Shown here: positions 7,455-16,644 of the stretch, one piece after another
How the letters are laid out: each line of letters begins with the position of its first letter
How positions within the stretch are numbered: position 1 is the stretch's first letter
Assembly: GCA_002344065.1 (NCBI GenBank)
Contig: DDTK01000007.1
Span: 186,001 to 250,000 of the forward strand
Direction of reading: 5' to 3'
Length of the DNA stretch: 64,000 nucleotides
Source: Flammeovirgaceae bacterium UBA2366
GTDB taxonomy: Bacteria; Bacteroidota; Bacteroidia; Cytophagales; Cyclobacteriaceae
Position numbers and translations under genes: made by a program
The notes under the pieces: generated by a model
What the model was told of the DNA's origin: nothing
The model's input: only the letters and a program-made list of their open reading frames with translations
Database searches by the model: none

Positions 7455-8963
7455 TTATCCTTTGGCTTCGGCCATCATCTTTTCTCCTTTTGCCACCGCA
7501 TCTTCAATGCTTCCCACCAGGTTAAAGGCCATTTCAGGAAGGTGATCATATTCACCATCCATAATAGCGTTGAAACCTTTAATCGTGTCTTTAATATCCA
7601 CAAGCGCACCCTTTAATCCGGTAAAGGCTTCAGCAACGTGGAAAGGTTGTGATAAGAATCGTTGCACACGTCTTGCACGGTGTACTACCTGCTTATCTTC
7701 ATCTGAAAGTTCATCCATACCAAGGATTGCAATGATATCCTGAAGTTCTTTATAGCGTTGTAAGATGGCTTTAACCCGTTGTGCACAGTTATAATGCTCA
7801 TCACCTACAATATCGGCCCGAAGAATACGTGAAGTTGAATCCAGTGGATCTACCGCAGGATAGATTCCAAGCTCTGCAATTTTACGGCTCAATACGGTGG
7901 TAGCATCTAAGTGAGCAAATGTTGTTGCAGGTGCCGGGTCAGTTAAGTCATCGGCAGGTACGTAAACAGCCTGTACCGAAGTGATGGAACCATTTTTAGT
8001 GGAGGTAATACGTTCCTGCATGGCACCCATTTCGGTGGCCAATGTTGGTTGGTAACCTACTGCAGAAGGCATACGTCCTAACAACGCTGATACTTCAGAT
8101 CCTGCCTGTGTAAAGCGGAAAATATTGTCAATGAAGAAAAGAATATCACGACCCTTACCGGTGCCATCGCCATCACGGAAATATTCTGCTACCGTAAGAC
8201 CTGACAAGGCCACACGTGCGCGTGCTCCGGGAGGTTCATTCATCTGACCAAACACGAATGTTGCCTTTGAATCCAAAAGGTCAGCATCTTTTACTTTGGA
8301 TAAATCCCATCCGCCAGCGTGTAGAGATTTCAAAAAGTCTTCACCGTAATTCACAATACCCGCTTCAATCATTTCGCGAAGTAAGTCGTTACCTTCACGT
8401 GTACGCTCACCTACACCGGCAAATACAGAAAGACCTGAGTATGCCTTGGCGATGTTGTTAATCAATTCCTGAATCAATACAGTTTTTCCTACACCGGCAC
8501 CACCAAATAATCCGATTTTACCACCCTTTGCATAAGGCTCAATTAAGTCAATTACCTTAATACCGGTATAGAGTACTTCAGTTGAAGTTGATAAGTCTTC
8601 GTAGGCAGGGGCCGAGCGGTGAATAGGAAGTTTTTTGTCTCCTTTAGGCTGCTTAATACCATCAATAGCCTCACCCACTACATTGAAAAGACGACCTTTA
8701 ATATCATCACCTATAGGCATTTCAATTGGACTACCTGTATCTAATACTTTCATGCCACGAACTAACCCTTCTGTACCATCCATGGCGATAGTCCTTACCC
8801 GGTCTTCACCGAGGTGTTGCTGACACTCTAAAACGATTTTAGTGCCGTCAGATTTGGTTACTTCTAGGGAATCAAGAATGTTCGGGAGTTTTGAACCCGG
8901 TTCATCAAAGGCTACGTCAACTACGGGGCCGATTACCTGGGTTACTTTACCAATATTTGCCAT
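7455..8963 (-). CDS. atpD: ATP synthase F1 beta subunit
   Basis: Catalytic subunit of the F1 head. It makes ATP at the cytoplasmic face of the membrane, driven by the rotor. At 502 residues it is full length. It shows the Walker A motif GGAGVGKTVL near residue 155, the GERTREGNDL segment, the Walker B stretch ILFFIDNIFRF and the adenine-site SALLGRMPSAVGYQPTL signature. Only atpC follows it; the a, b, c, alpha, gamma and delta genes are not in the window, which is the split arrangement usual in Bacteroidota. A strong promoter match lies 47 bases upstream. Confidence 0.98.
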   Translation of the reverse strand: MANIGKVTQVIGPVVDVAFDEPGSKLPNILDSLEVTKSDGTKIVLECQQHLGEDRVRTIAMDGTEGLVRGMKVLDTGSPIEMPIGDDIKGRLFNVVGEAIDGIKQPKGDKKLPIHRSAPAYEDLSTSTEVLYTGIKVIDLIEPYAKGGKIGLFGGAGVGKTVLIQELINNIAKAYSGLSVFAGVGERTREGNDLLREMIEAGIVNYGEDFLKSLHAGGWDLSKVKDADLLDSKATFVFGQMNEPPGARARVALSGLTVAEYFRDGDGTGKGRDILFFIDNIFRFTQAGSEVSALLGRMPSAVGYQPTLATEMGAMQERITSTKNGSITSVQAVYVPADDLTDPAPATTFAHLDATTVLSRKIAELGIYPAVDPLDSTSRILRADIVGDEHYNCAQRVKAILQRYKELQDIIAILGMDELSDEDKQVVHRARRVQRFLSQPFHVAEAFTGLKGALVDIKDTIKGFNAIMDGEYDHLPEMAFNLVGSIEDAVAKGEKMMAEAKG

Positions 8964-9009
8964 GTTTTAGGATTAATTATTAAGCGTTTGACCTTTAAAA
9001 ATTCGCTCG

Positions 9010-9040
9010 CAAAAGTAGCGTTTACGGTAGGAAGAACAAA
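9010..9040 (-). promoter_or_regulatory. Promoter of the atpD-atpC operon
   Basis: Read on the minus strand, this is TTTG (9040-9037), 19 bases, then TACTTTTG (9017-9010). It is an exact match to the Bacteroidota consensus TTTG-N19-TAnnTTTG with the right spacing. Transcription would start near 9003, leaving a leader of about 40 bases before the atpD ATG at 8963. Confidence 0.8.
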
Positions 9041-9129
9041 GCCCGCTTCGCGAATTATTAAGACAAGGAAAGATTGGTCATTAACCCTGAGAAAGCCCAT
9101 TTTTATTCGGCAAAGGGCGTTTTTTGCCA

Positions 9130-10362
9130 TCAATTTTCTAACTGACTTTCGCCCGTTATGGCATTCAGGGATATCCGAAAAGTGGTGCCCTGATTTTCAT
9201 CGGAAGTCCGTACAAATATTTTTCCGTTGTGATAGGCTTCAATGATTCTTTTCGCCAGGGCAAGCCCCAGTCCCCACCCACGTTTTTTCGTTGTGAACCC
9301 CGGCCGGAATACCATGGAAATTTTTGAGCGTGGTATGCCCTTTCCGGTATCCGAAACGTCAATAAAAACTTTTGAATCACTGCCCCTGAGAATTTTAATG
9401 GCAATGGAACCGGAAGAGCCAATGGCATCAACAGCATTCTTACAAAGGTTTTCCAGTACCCACTCAAATAGCGGAGCATGAACCATAACGGGAATGTTAT
9501 CGGAAAGTGTAAACACCTCTATGCTTATTTTTGACGAAATCCGCGGACGCAGGTAGTGCACAACATTGTTTACCAACGAAACCACATTTTCGGGTTTCAA
9601 TACCGGCACCGAACCAATGCTGGAGAATCGTTCCGTTACTATGGTTAGTTTTTTAATATCTTTTTCTAACTCTGAAATAATTTCCTTTTGTTTCAGGGTA
9701 GGATCATCCCGTAAAACTTCTATCCATGCCATGAGTGATGAAATTGGCGTACCCAGTTGGTGTGCGGTTTCTTTTGCCAACCCCACCCAAACCCGGTTTT
9801 GTTCGGCAGCTTTTGAATAGTTGAATGCCAGGTAGGCGATGAAAGCAAAAATGGCAATAACAGAAAGCTGCAAGTATGGATAGAGAATCAACTGGGTGAG
9901 TAAAAAAGAATTCTTATAGTACACATAGCCTAATATTTCCACATCGCCCGCCTCGTTTCGGTAGGTCATCTCAATTGGATCATACGAAGCCTTCATTTCT
10001 TCTACCTGCTTAAGCAGGAACTCTTCTTTTCTTTTTGCCGGCCATGATTCATTAATATCGATGTTCCGGTACTGGTAGCTATTTTCTCCGGTAATGTATA
10101 TGGTTGGGATGGAGTTGTTCTTGAAGATAATTTCATCCGTTACAAACAGGAGGTTTTCAGCCTCATTGCTCAGGGTGTATTCAATGGCGCGTGCAAATAG
10201 TTCAACCTGTTGCCGTTCACGACTCTTCAACTGGTCAACCAAAATTTTTGTATAGTAAATAGAGCCCACACTAATCAGCACAGAGGCCACCAACACAATC
10301 CACTTCACGTTGGTATTGCTTTCATAGAATTCTGATGAAGGAATGGAAGATCGCCTGGCCAT
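9130..10362 (-). CDS. Membrane sensor histidine kinase, orphan
   Basis: A 410-residue sensor kinase. Transmembrane segments lie at about residues 21-38 and 160-180, with a periplasmic sensor stretch of about 120 residues between them that I do not recognise. The dimerisation helix carries the phospho-acceptor in AKETAHQLGTPIS (His201). The ATPase domain shows the N box ENLCKNAVDAI, the G1 box DTGKGI and the G2 box GWGLGLALAKRI. No response regulator gene is adjacent, so the partner is unknown. The gene ends about 150 bases before the atpD start, on the same strand. Confidence 0.93.
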   Translation of the reverse strand: MARRSSIPSSEFYESNTNVKWIVLVASVLISVGSIYYTKILVDQLKSRERQQVELFARAIEYTLSNEAENLLFVTDEIIFKNNSIPTIYITGENSYQYRNIDINESWPAKRKEEFLLKQVEEMKASYDPIEMTYRNEAGDVEILGYVYYKNSFLLTQLILYPYLQLSVIAIFAFIAYLAFNYSKAAEQNRVWVGLAKETAHQLGTPISSLMAWIEVLRDDPTLKQKEIISELEKDIKKLTIVTERFSSIGSVPVLKPENVVSLVNNVVHYLRPRISSKISIEVFTLSDNIPVMVHAPLFEWVLENLCKNAVDAIGSSGSIAIKILRGSDSKVFIDVSDTGKGIPRSKISMVFRPGFTTKKRGWGLGLALAKRIIEAYHNGKIFVRTSDENQGTTFRISLNAITGESQLEN

Positions 10363-10376
10363 TGGTGATGAAAATT

Positions 10377-10408
10377 AAACAAAAATAGCGGATGCCCGGC
10401 ACCCGCTA
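10377..10408 (-). terminator. Intrinsic terminator after the ABC exporter genes
   Basis: TAGCGG (10386-10391) pairs with CCGCTA (10403-10408), and inside it TGC pairs with GCA, giving a compact GC-rich hairpin. On the minus strand it is followed by TTTTTG (10385 downward). It lies directly downstream of the ABC permease gene and before the sensor kinase gene, so it separates the two transcripts. Confidence 0.85.
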
Positions 10409-10436
10409 GTATTTCATAAGTTGTATGAGTGGGCTA

Positions 10437-11762
10437 TCAGCCTTTCATCATAAACCACTTGGCTAAAACTTTATAGTTCACCTTTGTGCCGTGCATAAGA
10501 ATGCCCACCCTGTAAATCCTTCCAGCAATCCAGGTAGTTAAAATGAAGCCTCCTATAAGTAATACCTGCGAAAGAATAAGCTGCCAGAGTGGAGGGTCAT
10601 AGCCTAAACGGCCTACCATGGCAACGGGTGATGTAAAGGGTATTATCGAGAACCAAAAACTGGCTGTGCTGTGCGGATCGTTCAGGATGAACATAAATAA
10701 TCCGAAATAGGCAATGATAAGTGGAAGCGTTATTGGAAAGGTGAATTGCTGTGCTTCCTGTTGTGAATCAACGGCTGAACCAACCGCTGCAAATAAGGCC
10801 CCGTATAATAAGTATCCACCCAAAAAGTAAAACGCAAAGTTGAATACAATGTACCCAAAGGGTATTTCATTTACCGATTTAAGCACATTCATAATTTTCT
10901 GATTGCTCTGCATGGCTTCAGCCACTTCAGGATCATCAACCTGTTGCATTACTTGTTCCATAGCCTGCTCTTGTGGGTTGTTCAGGCCAAACAGACTAAG
11001 TGTTACTGTTGACAAAACACTGATCAATATCACCCAGATCGTAAATTGAAGTAATCCTACGGAAGCAATACCCAGTATTTTCCCCATCATCAACTGGAAT
11101 GGTTTAACTGAAGAGACAATAACTTCAACAATTTTGCTGGTTTTTTCTTCAATTACTCCTAACATAATTTGCATGCCATAAATCAACACAAACATGTAAA
11201 TCAATACGCCAAGAGCAAACCCGAGAATGTAAAGCATACCGGTATTACTGTCCTTCTCCACTCCGCCTTCACTCAGATTTATTGATTTCAGGTTAACGGA
11301 AGTCTTCAGACTCTTTATAGTTTCTTTATCGATATTGAATTGTTCAAGTTTAAGATCGTGGATATATCGTTCAAGCATGCTTTCCAGATCTCCCATTTTT
11401 CGGACACCAGGGTTTTCCTTGGTGTACAATGTTATTCCTTCGGGTTTGGCAAGTTCAAAGGGAGGAATGTACAGTAATGCAAAATGTGAAGATTGATTGA
11501 AGGTTGTTTTAGCCTGATCTAAACCTCCTGATAGCGGGATGAACTCAAACTTATTGGTATTTTCAAATTTTATCTTACCACTTTCATCAAGCACCTCAAC
11601 CACTGTTTTACCAGCTGTCTCTTCCTGCTTCATTAAAATATATCCCATTACGGCAATTACGGCCGGGAAAATGAGTGGTACGAGGATGGTAGCGATAAGG
11701 AAGGATTTTTTCTGAACCCGATTCAGAAATTCACGCTGCATGATTAACCATATCTTATTCAT
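10437..11762 (-). CDS. ABC-2 type transporter permease (NatB-like)
   Basis: A 441-residue permease with one N-terminal membrane helix (about residues 20-42) and a large extracytoplasmic domain of about 140 residues. Some five membrane helices follow in the second half. This is the layout of the ABC-2 family that includes NatB and drug exporters. The motif GVIEEKTSKIVEVIVSSVKP between the first C-terminal helices is characteristic of the family. It pairs with the ATP-binding protein encoded 19 bases upstream. The substrate cannot be read from sequence; sodium or small toxic molecules are typical. Confidence 0.92.
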   Translation of the reverse strand: MNKIWLIMQREFLNRVQKKSFLIATILVPLIFPAVIAVMGYILMKQEETAGKTVVEVLDESGKIKFENTNKFEFIPLSGGLDQAKTTFNQSSHFALLYIPPFELAKPEGITLYTKENPGVRKMGDLESMLERYIHDLKLEQFNIDKETIKSLKTSVNLKSINLSEGGVEKDSNTGMLYILGFALGVLIYMFVLIYGMQIMLGVIEEKTSKIVEVIVSSVKPFQLMMGKILGIASVGLLQFTIWVILISVLSTVTLSLFGLNNPQEQAMEQVMQQVDDPEVAEAMQSNQKIMNVLKSVNEIPFGYIVFNFAFYFLGGYLLYGALFAAVGSAVDSQQEAQQFTFPITLPLIIAYFGLFMFILNDPHSTASFWFSIIPFTSPVAMVGRLGYDPPLWQLILSQVLLIGGFILTTWIAGRIYRVGILMHGTKVNYKVLAKWFMMKG

Positions 11763-11781
11763 AGTGTTGTCGTTGTAAGTT

Positions 11782-12696
11782 TTAGAGGGATGGATCTTCT
11801 TTTACCAGGCTGATAAATATTTCGCTCATGGTAGGTACTTTTTCTGTAAATCCATGAACTTCCGTTATTTCCACCAGGTCGCGGATTAATTGATTCGGTG
11901 TTCCGGTTCCGCGAATGCGAACAGTGGAGTGGTAAAAACTATCTTCCGGGTTTCGTTGCTCAAGTAAATCATATTTTTCGGCAGGCAGCTGAATGCTGCC
12001 GCGATGCTCCACTGAAAAAGTATTGGTTTTGTAGGCATCTTTAATCTGCTTTTTTGGACCCTCCAATATTTTTTTCGATCGGTTTATTAAGGCAATATGA
12101 TCACACAAGGCTTCAACAGTTTCCATACGGTGTGTGGAGAAAATAATGGTAGAACCCTTTTCGCGCATCTCCAGAATTTCATTGGTGATGAGTTGGGCAT
12201 TGATCGGGTCAAAACCGGAAAAAGGTTCATCCAGAATAATCAATTTGGGCTCATGCAACACGGTGCTAACAAACTGCACCTTTTGGGCCATGCCCTTACT
12301 GAGGTCTTCAACTTTTTTATTCCACCAGTCTTTGATCTCAAACTTGGTGAGCCATACTTTAAGTTTGTCTAATGCTTCCGCTTTACTCATCCCTTTAAGC
12401 TGGGCCAGGTAAAGTAGTTGTTCACCAACTTTCAGTTTCTTATAGAGCCCACGCTCTTCTGGCAGGTAGCCTATCGTACCAATATGTTTTTCGCTAAGCT
12501 TTTCGTTAAAGATGGTGATGTCTCCACTGTCGGCATCAATGATCTGATTAATGATACGAATCAGCGTTGTTTTGCCCGCTCCGTTGGGCCCCAACAGGCC
12601 GTAAATACTTTTTTCAGGAATGGTGAGCGATACGTCATCCAGCGCCAGATGCTGTGTATAACGCTTGGTTACATTTTTGGCGGTAAGTGCTTCCAC
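11782..12696 (-). CDS. ABC transporter ATP-binding protein (NatA-like)
   Basis: The 304-residue ATPase of the exporter. It shows Walker A GPNGAGKTT near residue 37, the signature LSKGMAQKVQF, Walker B LIILDEPFSGFDP and the switch histidine in FSTHRME. A C-terminal extension of about 80 residues after the ATPase core matches the DUF4162-type tail of this exporter subfamily. It is followed after 19 bases by the permease gene, so the two form an operon closed by the terminator at 10.39 kb. Upstream (about 12730) there is an imperfect TATCTTTT box. Confidence 0.94.
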   Translation of the reverse strand: MEALTAKNVTKRYTQHLALDDVSLTIPEKSIYGLLGPNGAGKTTLIRIINQIIDADSGDITIFNEKLSEKHIGTIGYLPEERGLYKKLKVGEQLLYLAQLKGMSKAEALDKLKVWLTKFEIKDWWNKKVEDLSKGMAQKVQFVSTVLHEPKLIILDEPFSGFDPINAQLITNEILEMREKGSTIIFSTHRMETVEALCDHIALINRSKKILEGPKKQIKDAYKTNTFSVEHRGSIQLPAEKYDLLEQRNPEDSFYHSTVRIRGTGTPNQLIRDLVEITEVHGFTEKVPTMSEIFISLVKEDPSL

Positions 12697-12762
12697 GAGT
12701 TTCTATTTTTTAACACACAAATTAGTGTCAAAAGATAGAAAGGAATTACAGAAAACCTTGTG

Positions 12763-13662
12763 TTACTGGTTAACGTGTTTGAAAACAATATTGCCCATGG
12801 ACACATCAAGATCGAAGTTGAGGGCATTTTTTGAATCTTTTTGATAGGCTTCGTTGGCATAGCTGCCATCGCTTAACTTTTTGAAGCTCCGTGGCATCTT
12901 CACACTGCACAACCAGGATTCTTTAATCTTAACCGAAACGGGAGTTTGATCGGTGAAGGGCAGGAGGATTACAAGATTGCCGGCTCCAACGCTTCCTTTA
13001 ATGGTGTTGCCCGAAACAGAACCGCTACTAAAATCAAGCATGATATTTCCGAGGCCAACATCGGCTGTTATGTACTTGCTTTTTGCCAGGCTTATATTCT
13101 TTGCACTCACTGACCCAAGGTCTACTTTGAAGGCCAGGGTGTCCATGATTACAAGGTTATCTATGCCATTATAATAGCCAACGGTTACATCAGCACTGGC
13201 CGTATTAATCTTTAGATTTTTTACCGCTAATCCGGAAAGGTCAATATTGGCGCTGCCCAGTCCATAAGAAAATTCAAGATCATAGGGCTTGTTATCAGTC
13301 AGATACATTTTCCAGATTTTATCCGATGTTGGTTTTTCTGAACTGAACACCTTATAGGATATGGATTGGCTGAAACCTTTGCTTCCTACGTCCTCAAGGG
13401 AAAGGAATACATCACAAACTTTACCCTTTACTTCTTTTCTGAAGTGGTGGGAATAATCGCCTGGTTCCTGGTTACTGAATACGTTTAGTACTTCGGGGTT
13501 ATGGCTGGGTTTTATAAAACAATTGCCACTGTTTGCCTTAATCTGAAGCTTAATGGTTTCACAGATGGTATTGTCTTCGACCGAAAATTGTTTTTTAATC
13601 TGGCCAATGGCCAGGCCTGAAAAAAGCATAAAAATCCCCGAAAGGCCTAAAAATCTCCGCAT
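12763..13662 (-). CDS. Secreted beta-rich protein, DUF4097-like
   Basis: A 299-residue protein with a cleavable signal (MRRFLGLSGIFMLFSGLAIGQ). The C-terminal half repeats short alternating strands ending in Gly or Ala ('GSANIDLSGLAVKNLKINTASADVTVGY', 'GSVSAKNISLAKSKYITADVGLGNIML', 'GSVGAGNLVILL'). This is the beta-helix-like pattern of DUF4097-type proteins. The N-terminal 110 residues have no feature that I know. I chose the ATG at 13662 because it gives the signal peptide a normal length; the frame continues to 13689. Function unknown, probably periplasmic. Confidence 0.82.
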   Translation of the reverse strand: MRRFLGLSGIFMLFSGLAIGQIKKQFSVEDNTICETIKLQIKANSGNCFIKPSHNPEVLNVFSNQEPGDYSHHFRKEVKGKVCDVFLSLEDVGSKGFSQSISYKVFSSEKPTSDKIWKMYLTDNKPYDLEFSYGLGSANIDLSGLAVKNLKINTASADVTVGYYNGIDNLVIMDTLAFKVDLGSVSAKNISLAKSKYITADVGLGNIMLDFSSGSVSGNTIKGSVGAGNLVILLPFTDQTPVSVKIKESWLCSVKMPRSFKKLSDGSYANEAYQKDSKNALNFDLDVSMGNIVFKHVNQ

Positions 13663-13779
13663 GCAGAATAAAACGAGCCACAGCCCCAAGGGTTGCAGCT
13701 TGTAAGAATATTTAGAAAATAGTTAAAAAACAGCGTGAATAATGCCTTTTACGGCAATTTGGCCATTTGGGTTCACCGA

Positions 13780-14895
13780 TTAGTGAAAAAACTCCTTCAT
13801 TTTTTCAAAAAATCCCTTGTCTGAGGCATCCGGGTGAGGGGTAAAATTGGCCGAATGACGAAGGTTTTCCAGGATTGATTTTTCTTCGGATGAAAGTCTT
13901 TTAGGGGTCCACACATTTATGTAAATCAATTGGTCTCCTGTTTCATAGCCATTGATGTCCTTAATGCCTTTTCCGCGTAGGCGAAGAATTTTACCGCTTT
14001 GTGTTCCGGGATCGATCTTGATTTTTACTTTTCCGGAAATAGAGGGGACCTCAACTGAGGTGCCCAATGCTGCATCAATAAAACTGATGTATAAATCGTA
14101 TATCAGGTTGTTGCCATCGCGTTTCAGCACTTTGTCTTCCTGCTCTTCAATCAGGATTAACAAGTCACCGGCAATACCTCCGCCAGGGGCTTCATTTCCC
14201 TTTCCTGACATCGATAATTGCATGCCATCGCTAACACCGGCAGGAATTTTAATGCTGATAACTTCTTCTTTTGATGTTAATCCGGAGCTATCCACACCCG
14301 GAGGTCGCTTATCAAGCAATTGACCGGAGCCATTACATTGCGAACAGGTAGTAGTGGATACCATTTGACCGAGCATGGTGTTCACCACTTTGCGCATTTG
14401 CCCGGTGCCCTGACAGGCTGTACAGGTTTTGAAGGTTACACCTTCGGCATGCACTAACCGGTTTACTTTGATTTTCTTTTCTGTACCGTTAGCGATTTCC
14501 TCCAATGAAAGCTTCAGCTTAATGCGAAGGTTTGATCCCTTACGTTGGCGCCTGCGGCCACCACCGCCACCAAAAAAACTATCGAACGGACTACCACCGC
14601 CACCGAAGATGTCTCCAAACTGGCTGAAGATATCTTCCATATCCATGGTGTGACCACCGCCAAACCCACCATTGCCGCGCGAATGACCAAAGCGATCATA
14701 CTGCGCGCGCTTGTTGGCATCGCTTAGCACTTCATAGGCTTCAGCAGCTTCCTTGAATTTTTCTTCTGCTTCTTTGTTATCCGGATTTTTATCCGGGTGA
14801 AACTGAATAGCAACCTTGCGATACGCTTTCTTTATCTCCTCAGGTGTTGCGCCTTTGCTTACGCCTAATATTTCGTAGTAATCTCTTTTTGCCAT
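13780..14895 (-). CDS. dnaJ: Chaperone DnaJ with a reduced zinc finger
   Basis: Hsp40 co-chaperone that delivers substrates to DnaK and triggers its ATPase. The 371-residue protein has an N-terminal J domain with the HPD motif (FHPDKNPDN), a Gly/Phe-rich linker, a cysteine-rich region and two C-terminal substrate-binding domains. The cysteine-rich region has only two CxxCxGxG repeats (CTACQGTG and CSQCNGSG) instead of four, so it can bind one zinc rather than two. I believe that this form is usual in Cytophagales-type bacteria. The ATG at 14895 is preferred to a TTG two codons upstream. It follows grpE after 10 bases. Confidence 0.96.
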   Translation of the reverse strand: MAKRDYYEILGVSKGATPEEIKKAYRKVAIQFHPDKNPDNKEAEEKFKEAAEAYEVLSDANKRAQYDRFGHSRGNGGFGGGHTMDMEDIFSQFGDIFGGGGSPFDSFFGGGGGRRRQRKGSNLRIKLKLSLEEIANGTEKKIKVNRLVHAEGVTFKTCTACQGTGQMRKVVNTMLGQMVSTTTCSQCNGSGQLLDKRPPGVDSSGLTSKEEVISIKIPAGVSDGMQLSMSGKGNEAPGGGIAGDLLILIEEQEDKVLKRDGNNLIYDLYISFIDAALGTSVEVPSISGKVKIKIDPGTQSGKILRLRGKGIKDINGYETGDQLIYINVWTPKRLSSEEKSILENLRHSANFTPHPDASDKGFFEKMKEFFH

Positions 14896-14905
14896 GCTCA
14901 AGTCT

Positions 14906-15484
14906 TTATTGACCCACTACTACTTTGGCGTAGCGGATTACTTTTTCATTTAATAGATAGCCCTGCTCAACAACATCGATAACTTTTCCTTTCAGTTTTT
15001 CTTCCGGTGCAGGGACCTGCGTAATGGCTTCATGAACATCGGCATTAAAATCCGAGCCGGCTTTTATGTCCATTACTTTAACGCCTTTTTGTTCCAGTGT
15101 TTTTTTGAATTTGTTATAGATCAGCTGAAAGCCTTCAAGCTCTTTACTTTCTGTTCCAATCAATGCTTTTTCGGCACGCTCAAAATCATCAATAACCGGT
15201 AGCAAGGAAACAATTAAACTTTCGCTGGCGGTTTGAATCAATTCCATTTTTTCTTTAGCGGTTCTGCGCCTGAAGTTTTCAAACTCAGAGTAGAGCCGTA
15301 AATATTTATCTTTTGCTTCTGCCAATTCGTCCTGTAGCTTTCTTAATTCTGCCTGAAATTTAGGCTCATCTGAACCATTTAGAGTCTCAAAGGATTCGGG
15401 TGAATCTTCTGGTGTTTCCAGCTCAGCAGGCTCGGGTATAGCTTCATTTTGCAAATCCTGATCAGTTTGCGGGTTGTTTTCCAT
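14906..15484 (-). CDS. grpE: Nucleotide exchange factor GrpE
   Basis: Releases ADP from DnaK. The 192-residue protein has an acidic, disordered N-terminal 60 residues, a long coiled coil (about 60-115, with DKYLRLYSEFENFRRRTAKEK) and the C-terminal beta domain with the family signature (VHEAITQVPAPEEKLKGKVIDVVEQGYLLNEKVIR, read in parts). It is co-transcribed with dnaJ downstream. The spacer upstream of it, after obg, carries a word-repeat hairpin. dnaK is about 12 kb away on the same strand. Confidence 0.95.
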   Translation of the reverse strand: MENNPQTDQDLQNEAIPEPAELETPEDSPESFETLNGSDEPKFQAELRKLQDELAEAKDKYLRLYSEFENFRRRTAKEKMELIQTASESLIVSLLPVIDDFERAEKALIGTESKELEGFQLIYNKFKKTLEQKGVKVMDIKAGSDFNADVHEAITQVPAPEEKLKGKVIDVVEQGYLLNEKVIRYAKVVVGQ

Positions 15485-15575
15485 GGTAAACAGCTCTTAA
15501 CGTTAAATTCAAGCGCAATTTGTCAATAATTCTGCCAATTGCCTTATGCGTGTCAGAGTGACATTAGTGTAAACG

Positions 15576-15649
15576 ATTGTCATTAGTTACAGGTTATTGG
15601 TCATTAGTGGGTCGAGCATAGTTACAGATGACCAATTACCCATGACAAT
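15576..15649. repeat. Word-repeat hairpin between obg and grpE
   Basis: GGTTATTGGTCAT (15592-15604) pairs with ATGACCAATTACC (15628-15640) at 12 of 13 positions. Outside it ATTGTCAT (15576-15583) pairs with ATGACAAT (15642-15649). The loop is 23 bases and one side has an 8-base bulge. The element is made of repeated words of the type GTCATTAG and ATTGGTCAT. It occupies the gap between obg and grpE, and its last base lies in the obg stop codon. No T-run follows it. Confidence 0.7.
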
Positions 15650-16638
15650 TAATGGAGGTTCCTCCAAATCAGATCCTTCAACTCTGTAATTCCTTTGTTC
15701 GTAACAGAAGAGATAAAAACATAAGGGATATCGGCTGGCAATTCTTTTTTAATGGCTGTTATCAACTCATCATCCAGCATATCTGATTTAGAGATGGCAA
15801 GAATTCTTTTTTTATCGAGTAACTCTGGATTATACTTCCTCAATTCATTCAACAATATTTCAAATTCCTGTTTGATGTCTTTTGCATCGGCAGGTACAAG
15901 AAACAGCAACAATGAATTTCTTTCTATGTGTCGTAAAAAACGAATACCTAATCCACGACCTTCCGCAGCGCCTTCAATGATACCGGGGATATCGGCCATC
16001 ACAAAAGATTTATCATCCCGATAGGAAACCACACCCAGGTTTGGTGTTAAGGTTGTAAAGGGGTAGTCGGCAATTTTGGGTTTGGCAGCTGATACCACCG
16101 AGAGCAGCGTTGACTTTCCGGCATTCGGAAAACCCACTAATCCTACATCGGCCAGAAGTTTTAGTTCAAGAACAATCCACTCTTCTTTACCGGGCTCACC
16201 GGGTTGTGCAAAGTTTGGCGCTTGCCGGGTTGATGTTGCGAAATACAGATTGCCTCTTCCACCACGACCACCAGGGGTAAGAATAAATTCCTGCCCGTCT
16301 TCGGTAATCTCCACACGTACTTCTCCGGTTTCGGCATCACGCGCAACCGTGCCCAGCGGTACATCAATGATTTCATCTTTTCCTTCGGCACCTGTACAGT
16401 TTTGTGATTCACCGGCTGTACCCGATTGCGCTATGATATGTTTTCTGAATTTTAAATGAAGGAGTGTCCACATTTGTGAATTGCCCCGTAAAATGATGTG
16501 GCCGCCACGGCCGCCATCGCCACCATCGGGACCTCCTTTGGGCACAAATTTTTCGCGATGGAAATGCAGGCAACCTGCTCCACCCGCACCTGAGCGCGAG
16601 CAGAATTTTACATGGTCAATAAAATTGGGAGACGACAC
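15649..16638 (-). CDS. obg: GTPase Obg
   Basis: Ribosome-associated GTPase needed for assembly of the large subunit. The 329-residue protein has the glycine-rich Obg domain (FVPKGGPDGGDGGRGG near residue 30, then GGRGGRGN near 125). The G domain follows with GFPNAGKST, DIPGIIEGA and a later SKSD motif. It stops after the G domain, so it lacks the OCT extension of some Gram-positive Obg proteins. The start is a GTG 6 bases downstream of the adk stop, so adk and obg are one transcript. Confidence 0.96.
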   Translation of the reverse strand: MSSPNFIDHVKFCSRSGAGGAGCLHFHREKFVPKGGPDGGDGGRGGHIILRGNSQMWTLLHLKFRKHIIAQSGTAGESQNCTGAEGKDEIIDVPLGTVARDAETGEVRVEITEDGQEFILTPGGRGGRGNLYFATSTRQAPNFAQPGEPGKEEWIVLELKLLADVGLVGFPNAGKSTLLSVVSAAKPKIADYPFTTLTPNLGVVSYRDDKSFVMADIPGIIEGAAEGRGLGIRFLRHIERNSLLLFLVPADAKDIKQEFEILLNELRKYNPELLDKKRILAISKSDMLDDELITAIKKELPADIPYVFISSVTNKGITELKDLIWRNLH

Positions 16639-16644
16639 GTCTTC

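Noticed and set aside
13739..13760. TGCC-N6-GGCA hairpin downstream of dnaJ as a terminator
   Set aside because: The stem is only 4 bp and the T-run on the minus strand is too far away; not convincing.
13952..14323. 123-codon plus-strand open frame
   Set aside because: Antisense shadow of dnaJ, which shows J domain and zinc-finger motifs on the minus strand.
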